Positions 25,184-34,081 of a DNA stretch of 60,444 nt are shown piece by piece (positions within the stretch are counted from its first letter, which is position 1; each line of letters opens with the position of its first letter). The position numbers and the translations under genes are program-made. The stretch comes from Actinomycetes bacterium. Its GTDB lineage: Bacteria; Actinomycetota; Acidimicrobiia; Acidimicrobiales; RAAP-2. The notes under the pieces are model-generated. The model worked only from the letters and a program-made list of their open reading frames with translations, did not search any database and had not been told where the DNA came from. The stretch covers positions 1 to 60,444 of the forward strand of contig JAJYXE010000031.1 of NCBI GenBank assembly GCA_021791145.1. The letters are read 5' to 3'.

Positions 25184-26488
25184 ATGTGGTCAGCAGTGAA
25201 CCGTTCGCCCCGAGCTCTGCTCTTATCCGGGTCCCTCGGTCTCGGGCACGAGATGCTCGTCCGGAGTTGTGGCGAGTTGCTCGAATCCTCGGGCTGGCGT
25301 GTCGAGAGCCTCGACTGCATGCAACTTCTGGGGCGGGGACGCGGCTCGCCCGGCCAACACCTCTTCACGAGGACCGTCAGCACGCTCCCCGGTGTCTATG
25401 ACGCGCTGCACTTCGCCCACCTGCGCACCGGGAGCCCTCTCGCCCGTGCCCTCGACGCCCGGGCGCGCACGAGGCTCGTCCCTGCCCTCCGCGAGCGGAT
25501 CGAACGAGAGACGGTGGACCTGGTCCTGAGCGTCTTCGCGACCGGCGCCTCCGCGGCTGCCGAGCTGCGAGCCGACGGGACGCTCCGTGCCCCTGCCGTC
25601 GTACTGTGCACGGACGTGACGCTCCATCGCCTCTGGGTCCACCCTGGCACCGACCTGTTCCTCGCGACGTCCCCGGCCGCGGCAGCGTCGGTGCTGCGGT
25701 ACCTCCCCCATGCCGACGTCGCCGTGGTTCCCCCGCCGGTACGCCCTTCGTTCTACAAGGCTCCTTCGAAGGGGAGGGCCCGCGCGGAGCTGGGCATTCC
25801 ACGCGGCGAGCCCTGCGTGCTCATGATCGACAGCGGTTGGGGGCTCGGCCGGCTCGAGGCGCGCGTCGCCGCGCTCGGGAGAGCAGGCGTTCACGTGCTG
25901 GCGGTCGCCGGCCGCCGCCATCACCTCGAGCAGGGCTTCCGAGCGCTCGCAGCGGCCGACGAGCACATCCACCCCTTCGGCTTCGTCGACGACGTGCCGC
26001 TGCTCATGGCCGCCGCGGACGTTGTCGCAGCCCTGCCTGGCGCGACGACCTGCGGGGAGGCGAGGGTCGTCGGGCGGCCCCTCCTCCTGCTCGACGCCAT
26101 GCCGGGCCACGGCCGGGAGAACCTGCTCCACGAGCTGGAGCTCGGCAACGCAGCCGCCTGCGGCCCAGACCCCTCAGACCTCGTCGAGGCGGTCTTCGCA
26201 TTGCTCGAGCGGGGTCCGGTCAACCGCGGGTCGGCGCGCCCGGAGCCCTGGGAGCCTGCCTTCGCCGCCGCGCTGGCCCGAGTCGGGGTTTGCGTATCTG
26301 CCAAAGGTGCCGGGACCTCGCTCGCCGACGGTCAGGTCGCCGACGGTCAGGTCGCCGACGGTCAGGTCGCCGACGTACCGGCCGCGCGCCGCCAGGGAGG
26401 GGACGGCATCGTCGCGGACGGCATCGACCGGGACGGCCGTCGTGACGGCGCCCCCCGGGACGGCGTGATCGATTCTGCGAGAACGTGA
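25184..26488 (+). CDS. MGDG-synthase-like (GT28) glycosyltransferase
   Basis: 434 residues. The N-terminal nucleotide-sugar fold opens with ALLLSGSLGLGHEML, as in monogalactosyldiacylglycerol synthase-like GT-B enzymes. The C-terminal half has VLMIDSGWGLG, PGATTCGEARVVGRPLLLLD and MPGHGRENLLHELELGNA, the sugar-nucleotide site of GT28. The tail (~residues 375–434) is disordered and repeat-derived. It lies ten bases before hpnJ, so a role in sugar transfer to a hopanoid is plausible by context only; hopanoid loci of proteobacteria use a different glycosyltransferase there. ATG 25184 is used; GTG 25196 with GGAGG ~11 bases upstream is equally possible. Confidence 0.75.
   Translation: MWSAVNRSPRALLLSGSLGLGHEMLVRSCGELLESSGWRVESLDCMQLLGRGRGSPGQHLFTRTVSTLPGVYDALHFAHLRTGSPLARALDARARTRLVPALRERIERETVDLVLSVFATGASAAAELRADGTLRAPAVVLCTDVTLHRLWVHPGTDLFLATSPAAAASVLRYLPHADVAVVPPPVRPSFYKAPSKGRARAELGIPRGEPCVLMIDSGWGLGRLEARVAALGRAGVHVLAVAGRRHHLEQGFRALAAADEHIHPFGFVDDVPLLMAAADVVAALPGATTCGEARVVGRPLLLLDAMPGHGRENLLHELELGNAAACGPDPSDLVEAVFALLERGPVNRGSARPEPWEPAFAAALARVGVCVSAKGAGTSLADGQVADGQVADGQVADVPAARRQGGDGIVADGIDRDGRRDGAPRDGVIDSART
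26324..26374. repeat. 15-bp tandem repeat in the glycosyltransferase tail
   Basis: Three perfect units of GCCGACGGTCAGGTC and a partial fourth encode ADGQV repeats. Confidence 0.95.
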
Positions 26489-26498
26489 GGTCGAAGAG

Positions 26499-27941
26499 AT
26501 GCGCACCCTCTTTCTGAACCCGCCGTCGTACGAGGGGTTCGATGGCGGCGCGGGAGCCAGATATCAGGCAAAGCGGGAGATCCGCTCCTACTGGTACCCG
26601 ACGTGGCTGGCACAGCCGGCGGCGATCGTCCCTGACAGCCTCCTCGTCGACGCCCCTCCCTCGGGTCTCACGCTCGACGACGTGGTGCCGCTCGCGCACC
26701 GGCACGACCTCGCAATCCTCCACACCTCTTCACCGAGCTTCCGGGGAGACGTCCAGGTCGCAGAGGCCATGAAGGAGGCGAACCCGGACCTCACGGTGGG
26801 CTTCGTCGGGGCGAAGGTGGCGGTCGAGCCCGAGCGGTCGCTCATGGCCTCCGGCGCCATCGACTTCGTCGCACGGGAGGAGTTCGACTTCACGATCGCC
26901 GAGATCGCCGAGGGGAGGCCCCTCGCCGACGTGCTCGGGGTCAGCTACCGCACTCCCACAGGCGGCGTCGCGCACAACCAGGACCGCCCGGTCCTCGAGG
27001 ACATGGACAGGCTGCCGTTCGTGACGCCGGTCTACCGACGCGACCTCGACCCGAAGAACTACGCGATCGGCTACATGCTGCACCCCTACGTCTCCTTCTA
27101 CACCGGGCGCGGCTGCCGCTCCCGGTGCACGTACTGCCTGTGGCCCCAGACCGTCGGCGGCCACCGGTACCGTACGAGGAGTGCCGGCCACGTGCTCGAG
27201 GAGGCCGCTCTCGCAAAGCAGCTCTTTCCGGAGATGAAGGAGCTCTTCTTCGACGACGACACCTTCACCGACGATCGTGACCGGGCCGAGGAGATCGCCC
27301 GCGGCCTCGGCCGTCTCGGGATCACCTGGTCGTGCAACGCCAAGGCCAATGTGCCGCGCGAGACCCTGCAGGTTCTCGTCGACAACGGCCTCCGGCTGCT
27401 CGTCGTCGGGTACGAGTCCGGCGACCAGCGCGTCCTCAACAACGTGAAGAAGGGGCTCAAGGTGGAGCGAGCCCGCCGTTTCGCCGCGGATTGCCGCGAG
27501 CTCGGGATCAAGGTCCACGGCACCTTCATCATCGGGCTCCCCGGCGAGACCAAGGAGACCATCCAGGCGACGATCCGCTTCGCGCGCGAGGTCAACCCTC
27601 ACACCATCCAGGTCTCGGTCGCGGCCCCGTACCCGGGCACCGAGCTCTACAAGCAGGCGGTCGACAACGGGTGGCTCCCAGGCGACGAGGAGGGTGCGAC
27701 CCTCGTGAGCGGCGAGGGGACCCAGCTCGCGACGCTTGATTACCCCCACCTCTCGCGAACCGAGATCCTGGACTCGCTCGACACGTTCTACAAGCGCTTC
27801 TACTTCCGGGCGGGGAAGCTCGCGGAGCTCTCCGCGGAGGTGCTCCGCCGGCCCGAGACACTGGGGCGACGCCTACGCGAGGGCGGAGAGTTCGTCCACT
27901 TCCTCGGACGCCGCCCACGCTCGTCGGCGGACGCGCGCTGA
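26499..27941 (+). CDS. hpnJ: Hopanoid-type radical SAM protein HpnJ
   Basis: 480 residues, matching the HpnJ family over its whole length: MRTLFLNPPSYEGFDGGAG start, RYQAKREIRSYWYPTWLAQP, then the radical SAM motif CRSRCTYC (Cys206, 210, 213) followed by LWPQTVGGHRYRTRS. A B12-binding-like N-terminal region precedes the radical SAM barrel. In known bacteria HpnJ acts on the sugar-bearing side chain of bacteriohopanetetrol, in forming the cyclitol ether. No squalene–hopene cyclase or other hpn gene is in the window. It starts ten bases after the glycosyltransferase and is followed at 25 bases by a membrane transporter-like gene. Confidence 0.9.
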   Translation: MRTLFLNPPSYEGFDGGAGARYQAKREIRSYWYPTWLAQPAAIVPDSLLVDAPPSGLTLDDVVPLAHRHDLAILHTSSPSFRGDVQVAEAMKEANPDLTVGFVGAKVAVEPERSLMASGAIDFVAREEFDFTIAEIAEGRPLADVLGVSYRTPTGGVAHNQDRPVLEDMDRLPFVTPVYRRDLDPKNYAIGYMLHPYVSFYTGRGCRSRCTYCLWPQTVGGHRYRTRSAGHVLEEAALAKQLFPEMKELFFDDDTFTDDRDRAEEIARGLGRLGITWSCNAKANVPRETLQVLVDNGLRLLVVGYESGDQRVLNNVKKGLKVERARRFAADCRELGIKVHGTFIIGLPGETKETIQATIRFAREVNPHTIQVSVAAPYPGTELYKQAVDNGWLPGDEEGATLVSGEGTQLATLDYPHLSRTEILDSLDTFYKRFYFRAGKLAELSAEVLRRPETLGRRLREGGEFVHFLGRRPRSSADAR

Positions 27942-27966
27942 CGTGCGCGGCGCCTGATCCAAGGCG

Positions 27967-28920
27967 GTGCTCTTCGCGATACTCGCCGCGCTGGGCGCGG
28001 CAGGGAGCTTCGCTGCGGGTGGGGTCCTCCAGCAGCGCGCAGCGAGCGAGCGCCCCGAGGGGGAGGCGCTCTCCTTCCGTCTGATCGCCGACCTTGCACG
28101 CGAGCCGATGTGGCTCCTCGGGATCGGGTTCGCGATCTTCTCCTACGTCCTCGAGGGGCTCGCCCTCAGCTACGGACCGCTCGTGCTCGTCCAGCCGCTC
28201 ATCGTGACCGAGCTGCTCTTCGCCTTACCCATCTCGGTCCGCTGGCGCGGTATGCGGATGTCCGGGCGGGAGTGGGCTGGCACTCTCGCGGTCGCAGGGG
28301 GTCTGACGCTGGGCCTGCTCGCAGCCGAGCCTGGCGCGGGACGGCCCGAAGCCCCCATCGGCGAGTGGGCCATCGCGCTCGGGGTCGTCGCGGGTGCGAC
28401 CCTTCTCGCCGTCTCCGGCGGGCGCCACCACCGCGGGCCGGCCCGCTCGTCGCTCTACGCGCTGGGTGCGGCGCTGGTGCTCGGTGCGCAGGCCGCGCTC
28501 TTCAAGGCATCCGTCGCCCGTTTCGCGCAGGGAGCCGTCCCGGCGCTCGCGAGCTGGCAGGTCTGGGCGATGTTCGCTGCGGCCATCCTCGGCCTTCTCC
28601 TCGTGCAGAGCGCCTACGAAGCCGGACCGCTCGCGACCAGCATGCCGGTTGTCGATGCCGTCGATCCCGCCGTCGCCATCGTCTTTGGCATCGTGCTCTT
28701 CCACGAGCACATCCGCACGGGGCTCTGGCTCGGAGGCATCGCCGCAGGCATCGTGATGCTCCTCGGCGGCATCCTCGTGCTCGACACCTCCCCGCTCATC
28801 CGCAGCCTCCAGCGAGTCCAGCACCAGCGGGCCGCCCTCGAGCGAGATGAAGTGCCCCGAGCGGCATCGGGAATCGAGCAGGTGCGTCCCAGTGGAGACG
28901 CGGACGTGTCGACCCCCTGA
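27967..28920 (+). CDS. EamA/NIPA-like ten-helix membrane protein
   Basis: 317 residues with about nine to ten hydrophobic helices and a polar tail. The pattern FAILAALGAAGSFAAGGVLQ, then YGPLVLVQPLIVTELLFALP and VDPAVAIVFGIVLFHEHIR, is that of drug/metabolite-transporter superfamily proteins, particularly the NIPA-like DMT group common in actinobacteria. Substrate unknown. The GTG at 27967 follows hpnJ closely; transport of a lipid or precursor from that pathway is possible but is context inference only. Confidence 0.82.
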   Translation: MLFAILAALGAAGSFAAGGVLQQRAASERPEGEALSFRLIADLAREPMWLLGIGFAIFSYVLEGLALSYGPLVLVQPLIVTELLFALPISVRWRGMRMSGREWAGTLAVAGGLTLGLLAAEPGAGRPEAPIGEWAIALGVVAGATLLAVSGGRHHRGPARSSLYALGAALVLGAQAALFKASVARFAQGAVPALASWQVWAMFAAAILGLLLVQSAYEAGPLATSMPVVDAVDPAVAIVFGIVLFHEHIRTGLWLGGIAAGIVMLLGGILVLDTSPLIRSLQRVQHQRAALERDEVPRAASGIEQVRPSGDADVSTP

Positions 28921-28947
28921 GACAGGTGGGGCGCGCCGCCTCCTCCG

Positions 28948-30585
28948 TCAGCGGCCAGAGCCGGCGCGTGCGTCGAACGTCGGGATGAGCACCCGCGCGG
29001 CTCGGGCCTCGTCGACCCGGCCGACCGGCGTCGTGCGAGGCGCGGCGCGCGCAGCCTCGACCCCCCCCTCCTGGCCGGCCTCCGACGCGATCCGCTCGAG
29101 CGCGTCGGCGAGCGCTTCGAGCGTCTGCAGGCTCTCGGTCTCGGTCGGCTCCACCATGAGCGCCTCGTCCACCACCAGCGGGAAGTAGACGGTGGGCGCG
29201 TGGAAGCCCTCTTCGAGGAGCCGCTTGGCGACGTCGAGCGCTCGCAGGCCGTAGCGCCGCTTGAGCGTGGACGCGGCGAGGACGACCTCGTGCATGCATG
29301 CCCGATCGAACGGCACGTCGTAGATCGAAGAGAGCCGGACGCGGAGCCAGTTCGCATTGAGCACGGCACGCTCGGCGACGCGGCGGAGCCCGTCGTCGCC
29401 GTGCACCCGAATGTAGGTGAGCGCGCGGGCGAGCACGAGCGCGTTGCCGTGCCAGGAGTGCACACGGCCGATCGAGCGCGGCGGCGTGGCCCAGCCGTAG
29501 CGCGGGGCCGTCCCGTGCGCCCCCTGCCCCCCTTGGCCCAGCCGGACCGGTCGGGGCCCGGGCAAAAAGTCCACCAGCCGTGAGGAGACCGCGACCGGCC
29601 CTGCGCCCGGTCCACCGCCGCCGTGCGGCGTCGCGAAGGTCTTGTGCAGGTTGAGGTGGACGATGTCGAAGCCCATGTCGCCGGGTCGCACGACACCCAA
29701 GATCGCATTGAGGTTGGCTCCGTCGTAGTAGAGGAGGCCGCCGACCTCGTGCACGGCGCCGGCGATCTCCTCGATGTCCTCTTCGAAGAGGCCGAGCGTG
29801 TTGGGGTTCGTCAGCATGATGCCCGCGACGTCGCGGTCGAGGACCGCGCGGAGGGCCTGCATGTCGACGCAACCCCGGCTGTCCGACGGCACGGTCGTGA
29901 CCGCGTAGCCGCCGAGGGAGACCGACGCGGGGTTGGTGCCGTGCGCGGAGTCCGGGATGATCACCCGCCGCCGCTGCTCACCATGTGCGTCGTGGTAGGC
30001 GCGCATGAGGAGCAGTCCGGTCAACTCCCCCGCCGCGCCCGCCGCCGGCTGGAACGTGGTCGCCGCCATGCCGGTCACCGCGCACAACGCCTCTTCGAGC
30101 TCGACGAGAAGGGCGAGCCATCCCTGCGTCATGCTCGCGGGAGCGGCCGGGTGCACGTCGGCGAGGCCCGGCAGCGCCGCCACGGTGTCGCAGACCTTCG
30201 GGTTGTACTTCATCGTGCACGACCCGAGCGGGTATGCCCCGAGATCCACGGAGAACTGCCGGTGCGAGAGCCGCGTGAAGTGCGCGACGAGGTCCCTCTC
30301 GGACACCTCTGCCAGCTCGACGGGCTCGCGACGCCGGTGCGGCGCGGGCACGAGCTCCTCCACCCCCCATTCCGGCACCCCGGTCGTGCGCAGCTGCCAG
30401 CTCCTCCGGCCCGGCTCTGAGAGCTCGAAGATGGTCGGCTCTTCGGCCCTGCCCATGAGCGGGGCGCTCTGCGCCCGCCCGCCGGGGGCATGGACCGCCG
30501 ACGTGCTGCGAGGGGAAGGCGCCCCACCCGGCTCCGGCGCCCCACCCGGCTCCGGCGCCCCACCCGGCCCCGGCGCCCCCGTCAC
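28948..30585 (-). CDS. gcvPB: Glycine dehydrogenase (decarboxylating) subunit 2
   Basis: 545 residues. The PLP-carrying half of split P-protein, which decarboxylates glycine and passes aminomethyl to GcvH. The PLP lysine is in VHLNLHKTFATPHGGGGPG; LGSCTMKYNPK and DSAHGTNPAS are family hallmarks. GTG 30585 overlaps the gcvPA stop as GTGA. That start adds about 43 residues of Gly/Ala/Pro repeat before MGRAEEPTIFEL, the usual beginning; ATG 30456 is the alternative. Confidence 0.95.
   Translation of the reverse strand: MTGAPGPGGAPEPGGAPEPGGAPSPRSTSAVHAPGGRAQSAPLMGRAEEPTIFELSEPGRRSWQLRTTGVPEWGVEELVPAPHRRREPVELAEVSERDLVAHFTRLSHRQFSVDLGAYPLGSCTMKYNPKVCDTVAALPGLADVHPAAPASMTQGWLALLVELEEALCAVTGMAATTFQPAAGAAGELTGLLLMRAYHDAHGEQRRRVIIPDSAHGTNPASVSLGGYAVTTVPSDSRGCVDMQALRAVLDRDVAGIMLTNPNTLGLFEEDIEEIAGAVHEVGGLLYYDGANLNAILGVVRPGDMGFDIVHLNLHKTFATPHGGGGPGAGPVAVSSRLVDFLPGPRPVRLGQGGQGAHGTAPRYGWATPPRSIGRVHSWHGNALVLARALTYIRVHGDDGLRRVAERAVLNANWLRVRLSSIYDVPFDRACMHEVVLAASTLKRRYGLRALDVAKRLLEEGFHAPTVYFPLVVDEALMVEPTETESLQTLEALADALERIASEAGQEGGVEAARAAPRTTPVGRVDEARAARVLIPTFDARAGSGR
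30518..30571. repeat. 18-bp tandem repeat at the gcvPB 5' end
   Basis: Three 18-bp units (two identical, one with a single change) encode GAPEPG repeats if the GTG 30585 start is used; otherwise they are part of the coupling region between gcvPA and gcvPB. Confidence 0.9.
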
Positions 30586-31967
30586 GGCCGCACCGCCTTG
30601 TCGAGCGCGACGAGGTAGGCGTTGATCTCGGCGACCGTGCGCCGCTCGGTCACCGCGACGAGCAACCCGTGCTGCGCCTCGTCCGCGTCCACAGACCCGT
30701 CGCCGTCGGCGCCGACGAGGTCCGCGAGGGCGACGCCGGCCAGGAACCCCTCCGCGGCCATCCTGTCGACGACCGTGCGCGCGGGCACCGGGGTGCGCAG
30801 CGCGAGCTCCCTGACCACGGGGGTGGTGCCGGTGAGCGGCGTGACGCCGTCGATGCCCAGTGCCGCGTCGCGCAGGTAGCGGGTGCCCCGCGCGCAGCGC
30901 AGCGCCACCTCTTCGAGCCCGCCGGTCCCGAGCCATCCCAGCTGCACGGCGGCGGTCACAGCCATGAGCGTCTGGTTGGTGCAGACGTTCGACGTGGCCT
31001 TCTCCCGCCGGATGTCCTGCTCACGGGCGCGCAGGGTCGTCACGTAGGCACGGCGTCCCTCGACGTCGACGGTCTCGCCGACGAGCCGCCCGGGAAGCCG
31101 GCGCACCTGGGAGAGCGTGCAGCAGAACAGGCCGAGATAGGGGCCGCCGAAGGAGAGCGCCGTGCCGAACGGCTGTCCTTCGCCGACCACGACGTCCGCG
31201 CCCCACTCCCCCGGCGAGCGCAGGATGCCCGAGGCGACGGGGTCCGCCGCGACGACCATGGTCGCCCCATGGGCGTCCGCGAGCCGCCGGACGGCGGCGA
31301 GGTCCTCGAGGCAGCCGAGGTAGTTCGGGTAGCCGGCGACGACGACTCCCGGCGGCGACCCGGTTCCTGCCCGGGCGGGGTCGTCCGGCCAGGCGGTGGT
31401 GCCGCCGGCGAGCGGGATCTCGACGATCTCGTGGCCCGAGCCGCGTGCGAAGGTCCCAAGGCACGCCCGCCAGTGCGGATGCACCCCCGAGGACACCCAG
31501 ACCGTCTCCCGTCCGCTGGCCGCAGCACCCAGGTTGACGCCCTCGACGAGCGCGCTCGCCCCGTCGTAGAGCGAGGCGTTCGCCACCGGCAGCCCCGCGA
31601 GCCTCGCGACCATCGTCTGGTACTCGAAGATCGCTTGGAGGACGCCCTGGGCGACCTCGGGCTGGTAGGGCGTGTACGAGGTCACGAACTCGGATCGGCC
31701 CGCCAGCGCCCGCACAACCGGGGGGACCTCGTGGTCGTAGGAGCCGGCGCCGGCGAAGCACACGAGGTCCGCGGCGCTGTTGGCTCGAGCGAGGCCTTCC
31801 ATGTGGGCGAGCGAGTCGGGCTCGGGCTCCCCGGGGGCGAGGCCGAGGCCCCCGGCGAGCCGCAGCGACTGGGGCACCGCCGCGAACAGCTCGTCGAGGT
31901 CGGACAGGCCGAGGAAGGCCAGCATCGAGGCGATCTCCTCGTCGGTGTGCGGCAGGTAGTCGCCCAT
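30582..31967 (-). CDS. gcvPA: Glycine dehydrogenase (decarboxylating) subunit 1
   Basis: 461 residues, normal for the N-terminal half of split P-protein. It carries YLPHTDEEIASMLAFLGL, GAGSYDHEVPPVVRAL, SYTPYQPEVAQGVLQAIFEYQ and SNVCTNQTLMAVTAAV, all family hallmarks. It forms a heterotetramer with GcvPB. ATG 31967 overlaps the gcvT stop as TGATG. The order T–PA–PB on one strand is an operon; gcvH lies about 8 kb upstream in a related cluster. Confidence 0.96.
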   Translation of the reverse strand: MGDYLPHTDEEIASMLAFLGLSDLDELFAAVPQSLRLAGGLGLAPGEPEPDSLAHMEGLARANSAADLVCFAGAGSYDHEVPPVVRALAGRSEFVTSYTPYQPEVAQGVLQAIFEYQTMVARLAGLPVANASLYDGASALVEGVNLGAAASGRETVWVSSGVHPHWRACLGTFARGSGHEIVEIPLAGGTTAWPDDPARAGTGSPPGVVVAGYPNYLGCLEDLAAVRRLADAHGATMVVAADPVASGILRSPGEWGADVVVGEGQPFGTALSFGGPYLGLFCCTLSQVRRLPGRLVGETVDVEGRRAYVTTLRAREQDIRREKATSNVCTNQTLMAVTAAVQLGWLGTGGLEEVALRCARGTRYLRDAALGIDGVTPLTGTTPVVRELALRTPVPARTVVDRMAAEGFLAGVALADLVGADGDGSVDADEAQHGLLVAVTERRTVAEINAYLVALDKAVRP

Positions 31968-33049
31968 CAGGCCGCCTCCCTCGGCGGCGGCCAGAAGCGG
32001 ACCTTGCCCACCGTCACGGGCAGCTCACGTCCGCGCACGAGGACGTCGAGGCGCGCGCCGTCGGGGATCGCCGCCGCAGTGTCCACGAAGGCCAGTGCGA
32101 TGCCGCGCTCGAGCATCGGCGAGAAGTTGCCGCTCGTCACACGCCCGACGTGCCGAGCACCTGTGCGCACGTCGGCCCCTTCACGGGGGGGCTGCCGCCC
32201 GTCCGCCACGAGGCCGCGGAGCCGCCGGCGCGGCCCTTCGGCGCGCTCGCGCTCGAGTGCCGCGCGCCCCTTGAAGTCGCCCTTGTCCCACCCGACGACC
32301 CAGCCGAGCCCGGCCTGCAGCGGCGTGATCCCCGGGCCGAGCTCGTGACCGTGCAGCGGGAGACCCGCTTCGAGCCGCAACGTGTCCCTCGCGCCGAGGC
32401 CGGCCGGGGCCACACCCGCGTCGAGCACCGCGACGAAGAAGTCAGGGGCGATCTCCGAGGGGACGGCGCACTCCACCCCGTCCTCGCCCGTGTAGCCCGT
32501 CCCTGCGGCCGTGCACGAGACGCCCTTCCACTCGAAGGCCGCGACGCAGAACCTGCCGACGGCCGCCGCCTCCGGAGAGACGGCCGCGAGCCGCGCCCGC
32601 GCGTCGGGCCCCTGGACCGCGATGACCGCTCGTTTTGCGGTGGTGTCGATCCCGCCGACCGCGCCAAGGACCCGCGAGGTGTTCGACGCGTTGGGCATCA
32701 CGTCGAAGACGTCCTCGGCGACCCACCACACGATGATGTCGTCCACCACCGACCCGTCGTCGTCGAGGAGGTGCGTGTACTGCGCGCGCCCCGGAGCGAC
32801 CTTCGAGAGGTCGTTGGTGAGCGTGTGCTGGAGGGACTCGAACGCACCTGGCCCCTCCACGCGGACCGTGCCGAGGTGGCTCACGTCGAACGCCACGGCT
32901 GCGGACCTGCAGGCGAGGTGCTCGGCGACGGTCCCCGTGGGATAGGCGAGCGGCATCTCCCACCCGCCGAACTCGACGAGCTTGGCGCCGAGCGACAGGT
33001 GCACGTCGTAGAGGGGGGTGCGACGCAGCACGTCCTCGGCCGGGCTCAT
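31967..33049 (-). CDS. gcvT: Aminomethyltransferase (glycine cleavage T protein)
   Basis: 360 residues. Transfers the aminomethyl carbon from lipoyl-GcvH to tetrahydrofolate, releasing ammonia. Family features: TPLYDVHLSLGAKLVEFGGWEMP, FDVSHLGTVRVEG, GYTGEDGVECAVP with the folate-contacting region, and GHELGPGITPLQAGLGWVV near residue 250. ATG 33049 gives the usual start; the frame open to 33082 adds only Arg-rich shadow. Confidence 0.95.
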   Translation of the reverse strand: MSPAEDVLRRTPLYDVHLSLGAKLVEFGGWEMPLAYPTGTVAEHLACRSAAVAFDVSHLGTVRVEGPGAFESLQHTLTNDLSKVAPGRAQYTHLLDDDGSVVDDIIVWWVAEDVFDVMPNASNTSRVLGAVGGIDTTAKRAVIAVQGPDARARLAAVSPEAAAVGRFCVAAFEWKGVSCTAAGTGYTGEDGVECAVPSEIAPDFFVAVLDAGVAPAGLGARDTLRLEAGLPLHGHELGPGITPLQAGLGWVVGWDKGDFKGRAALERERAEGPRRRLRGLVADGRQPPREGADVRTGARHVGRVTSGNFSPMLERGIALAFVDTAAAIPDGARLDVLVRGRELPVTVGKVRFWPPPREAA

Positions 33050-33101
33050 CAGGTGCAGCCTACGTCGGGAGCGCCACCGCATCCCGCGCCGTTTCGGGCT
33101 T

Positions 33102-33144
33102 GTGAGGCGAGCCAGCCCCGTGAGCCGAGCCAGCCCCGTGAGCC
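33102..33144. repeat. 18-bp repeat between the nuclease-like gene and gcvT
   Basis: GTGAGSCGAGCCAGCCCC occurs at 33102–33119 and 33120–33137 and starts a third time. It lies in the 97-base gap ahead of gcvT. Confidence 0.9.
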
Positions 33145-33146
33145 AG

Positions 33147-33527
33147 CTACGCGGCGCCGACCGCGGAGGCGTCCAGGCCGTGGTGCGAGAGAAGCTCGAC
33201 GAAGTCCCGCTGGTAGAGCACCTGCACCTCGACCTCGGGATAGAGCTCGCGCATCCGCCGGACCTTGGCGTTCTTGCGGGTGACCAGCCGCTGGTCCGCG
33301 GTCGTGAGCTCCACGAAGCACTGCTGCTCGGGCAGCCAGAAGTCGGGCCGGAACCCTCCGCAGGGTCTGCCCCCCTCGTCCCAGCGGAGCGTGAACTCCA
33401 CGGGCTCGTACTCCCAGCGGATCCCGTGCAGGTCCAACAACGCGGCGAACAGCCGCTCAGAGGGGTGCGCGAACCTGACCCGGGCCGCCGGCGTGAGCGA
33501 CGGGTGCCGTTGCTCGGGATCTTTCAT
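33147..33527 (-). CDS. Small PD-(D/E)XK nuclease-like protein
   Basis: 126 residues. The core GFRPDFWLPEQQCFVELTT fits the PD...(E)xT arrangement of the restriction-endonuclease-like fold, with a preceding Glu-containing helix (SERLFAALLDLHGI) and a following basic helix (TRKNAKVRRMRELY). The canonical Lys of ExK is Thr here, so catalysis is uncertain. ATG 33527 overlaps the MerR stop as ATGA, implying co-translation. Not homologous to any gene I know in the mycobacterial version of this cluster. Role unknown. Confidence 0.72.
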   Translation of the reverse strand: MKDPEQRHPSLTPAARVRFAHPSERLFAALLDLHGIRWEYEPVEFTLRWDEGGRPCGGFRPDFWLPEQQCFVELTTADQRLVTRKNAKVRRMRELYPEVEVQVLYQRDFVELLSHHGLDASAVGAA

Positions 33528-34081
33528 CCTCCGGCGTGCGTGCGCGCCGGCTGTGGCGTGCGCGCCGGCGACAGGCGGGGCTCTCCTCGCTCCCAGGCGA
33601 GCGGCAACGACGGCTCCCTCGGCCCGTGCAGCTCCACGATCGCGGCGTCGAGCTCGTCCACGACGCCGGAGAGCGGCACGATGTTGAAGACGCCCTGACC
33701 CCCCGCCAGCAGGTCGACGACCTCGCCGTTGGTCTTCGCGAGCACCGAGCGGCTCTCGGTGAGCACGAGCTTGGCAGACGCGAGGTCCACTCCGAGGTTC
33801 TGTCGCAGGCAGTCGACGGCTCTGCGGGCGGACTGCAGCGAGACCCCGGCGTCCAGCAGTTGCTTGATGACCTTCAGCTCGAGAAGGTCCCGATACGAGT
33901 AGAGCCGCTTGCTGCCGCTCCCCCGGGCGTCTGCGACCGATGGGCGCAGCAGCCCGGTCCTGGCCCAGTAGTCGAGCTGGCGGTAAGTGATCCCGATCAT
34001 CTTGCAGACCGTGGGACCCCGGTACCCCTCGGCGTCCGACACCTGCCCGCTGCCGCTCCGATGCCTGTCCGTCTCGGCCAT
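33524..34081 (-). CDS. MerR-family regulator of the Rv1830 type
   Basis: 185 residues. A MerR winged-helix domain: GYRGPTVCKMIGITYRQLDYW, then YSYRDLLELKVIKQLLDAGV, followed by a coiled helix and VVDLLAGGQGVFNIVPLSGVVDEL. It closely resembles M. tuberculosis Rv1830, which sits beside gcvH, garA, ftsR and the DUF151 gene there as well. No metal-binding cysteines are visible. Presumed DNA-binding dimer; targets unknown here. Confidence 0.9.
   Translation of the reverse strand: MAETDRHRSGSGQVSDAEGYRGPTVCKMIGITYRQLDYWARTGLLRPSVADARGSGSKRLYSYRDLLELKVIKQLLDAGVSLQSARRAVDCLRQNLGVDLASAKLVLTESRSVLAKTNGEVVDLLAGGQGVFNIVPLSGVVDELDAAIVELHGPREPSLPLAWERGEPRLSPARTPQPARTHAGG

Noticed and set aside
33050..33101. 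Glycine riboswitch ahead of gcvT
   Set aside because: The gap to the upstream gene is only 97 bases and partly a repeat; no tandem aptamer consensus visible.
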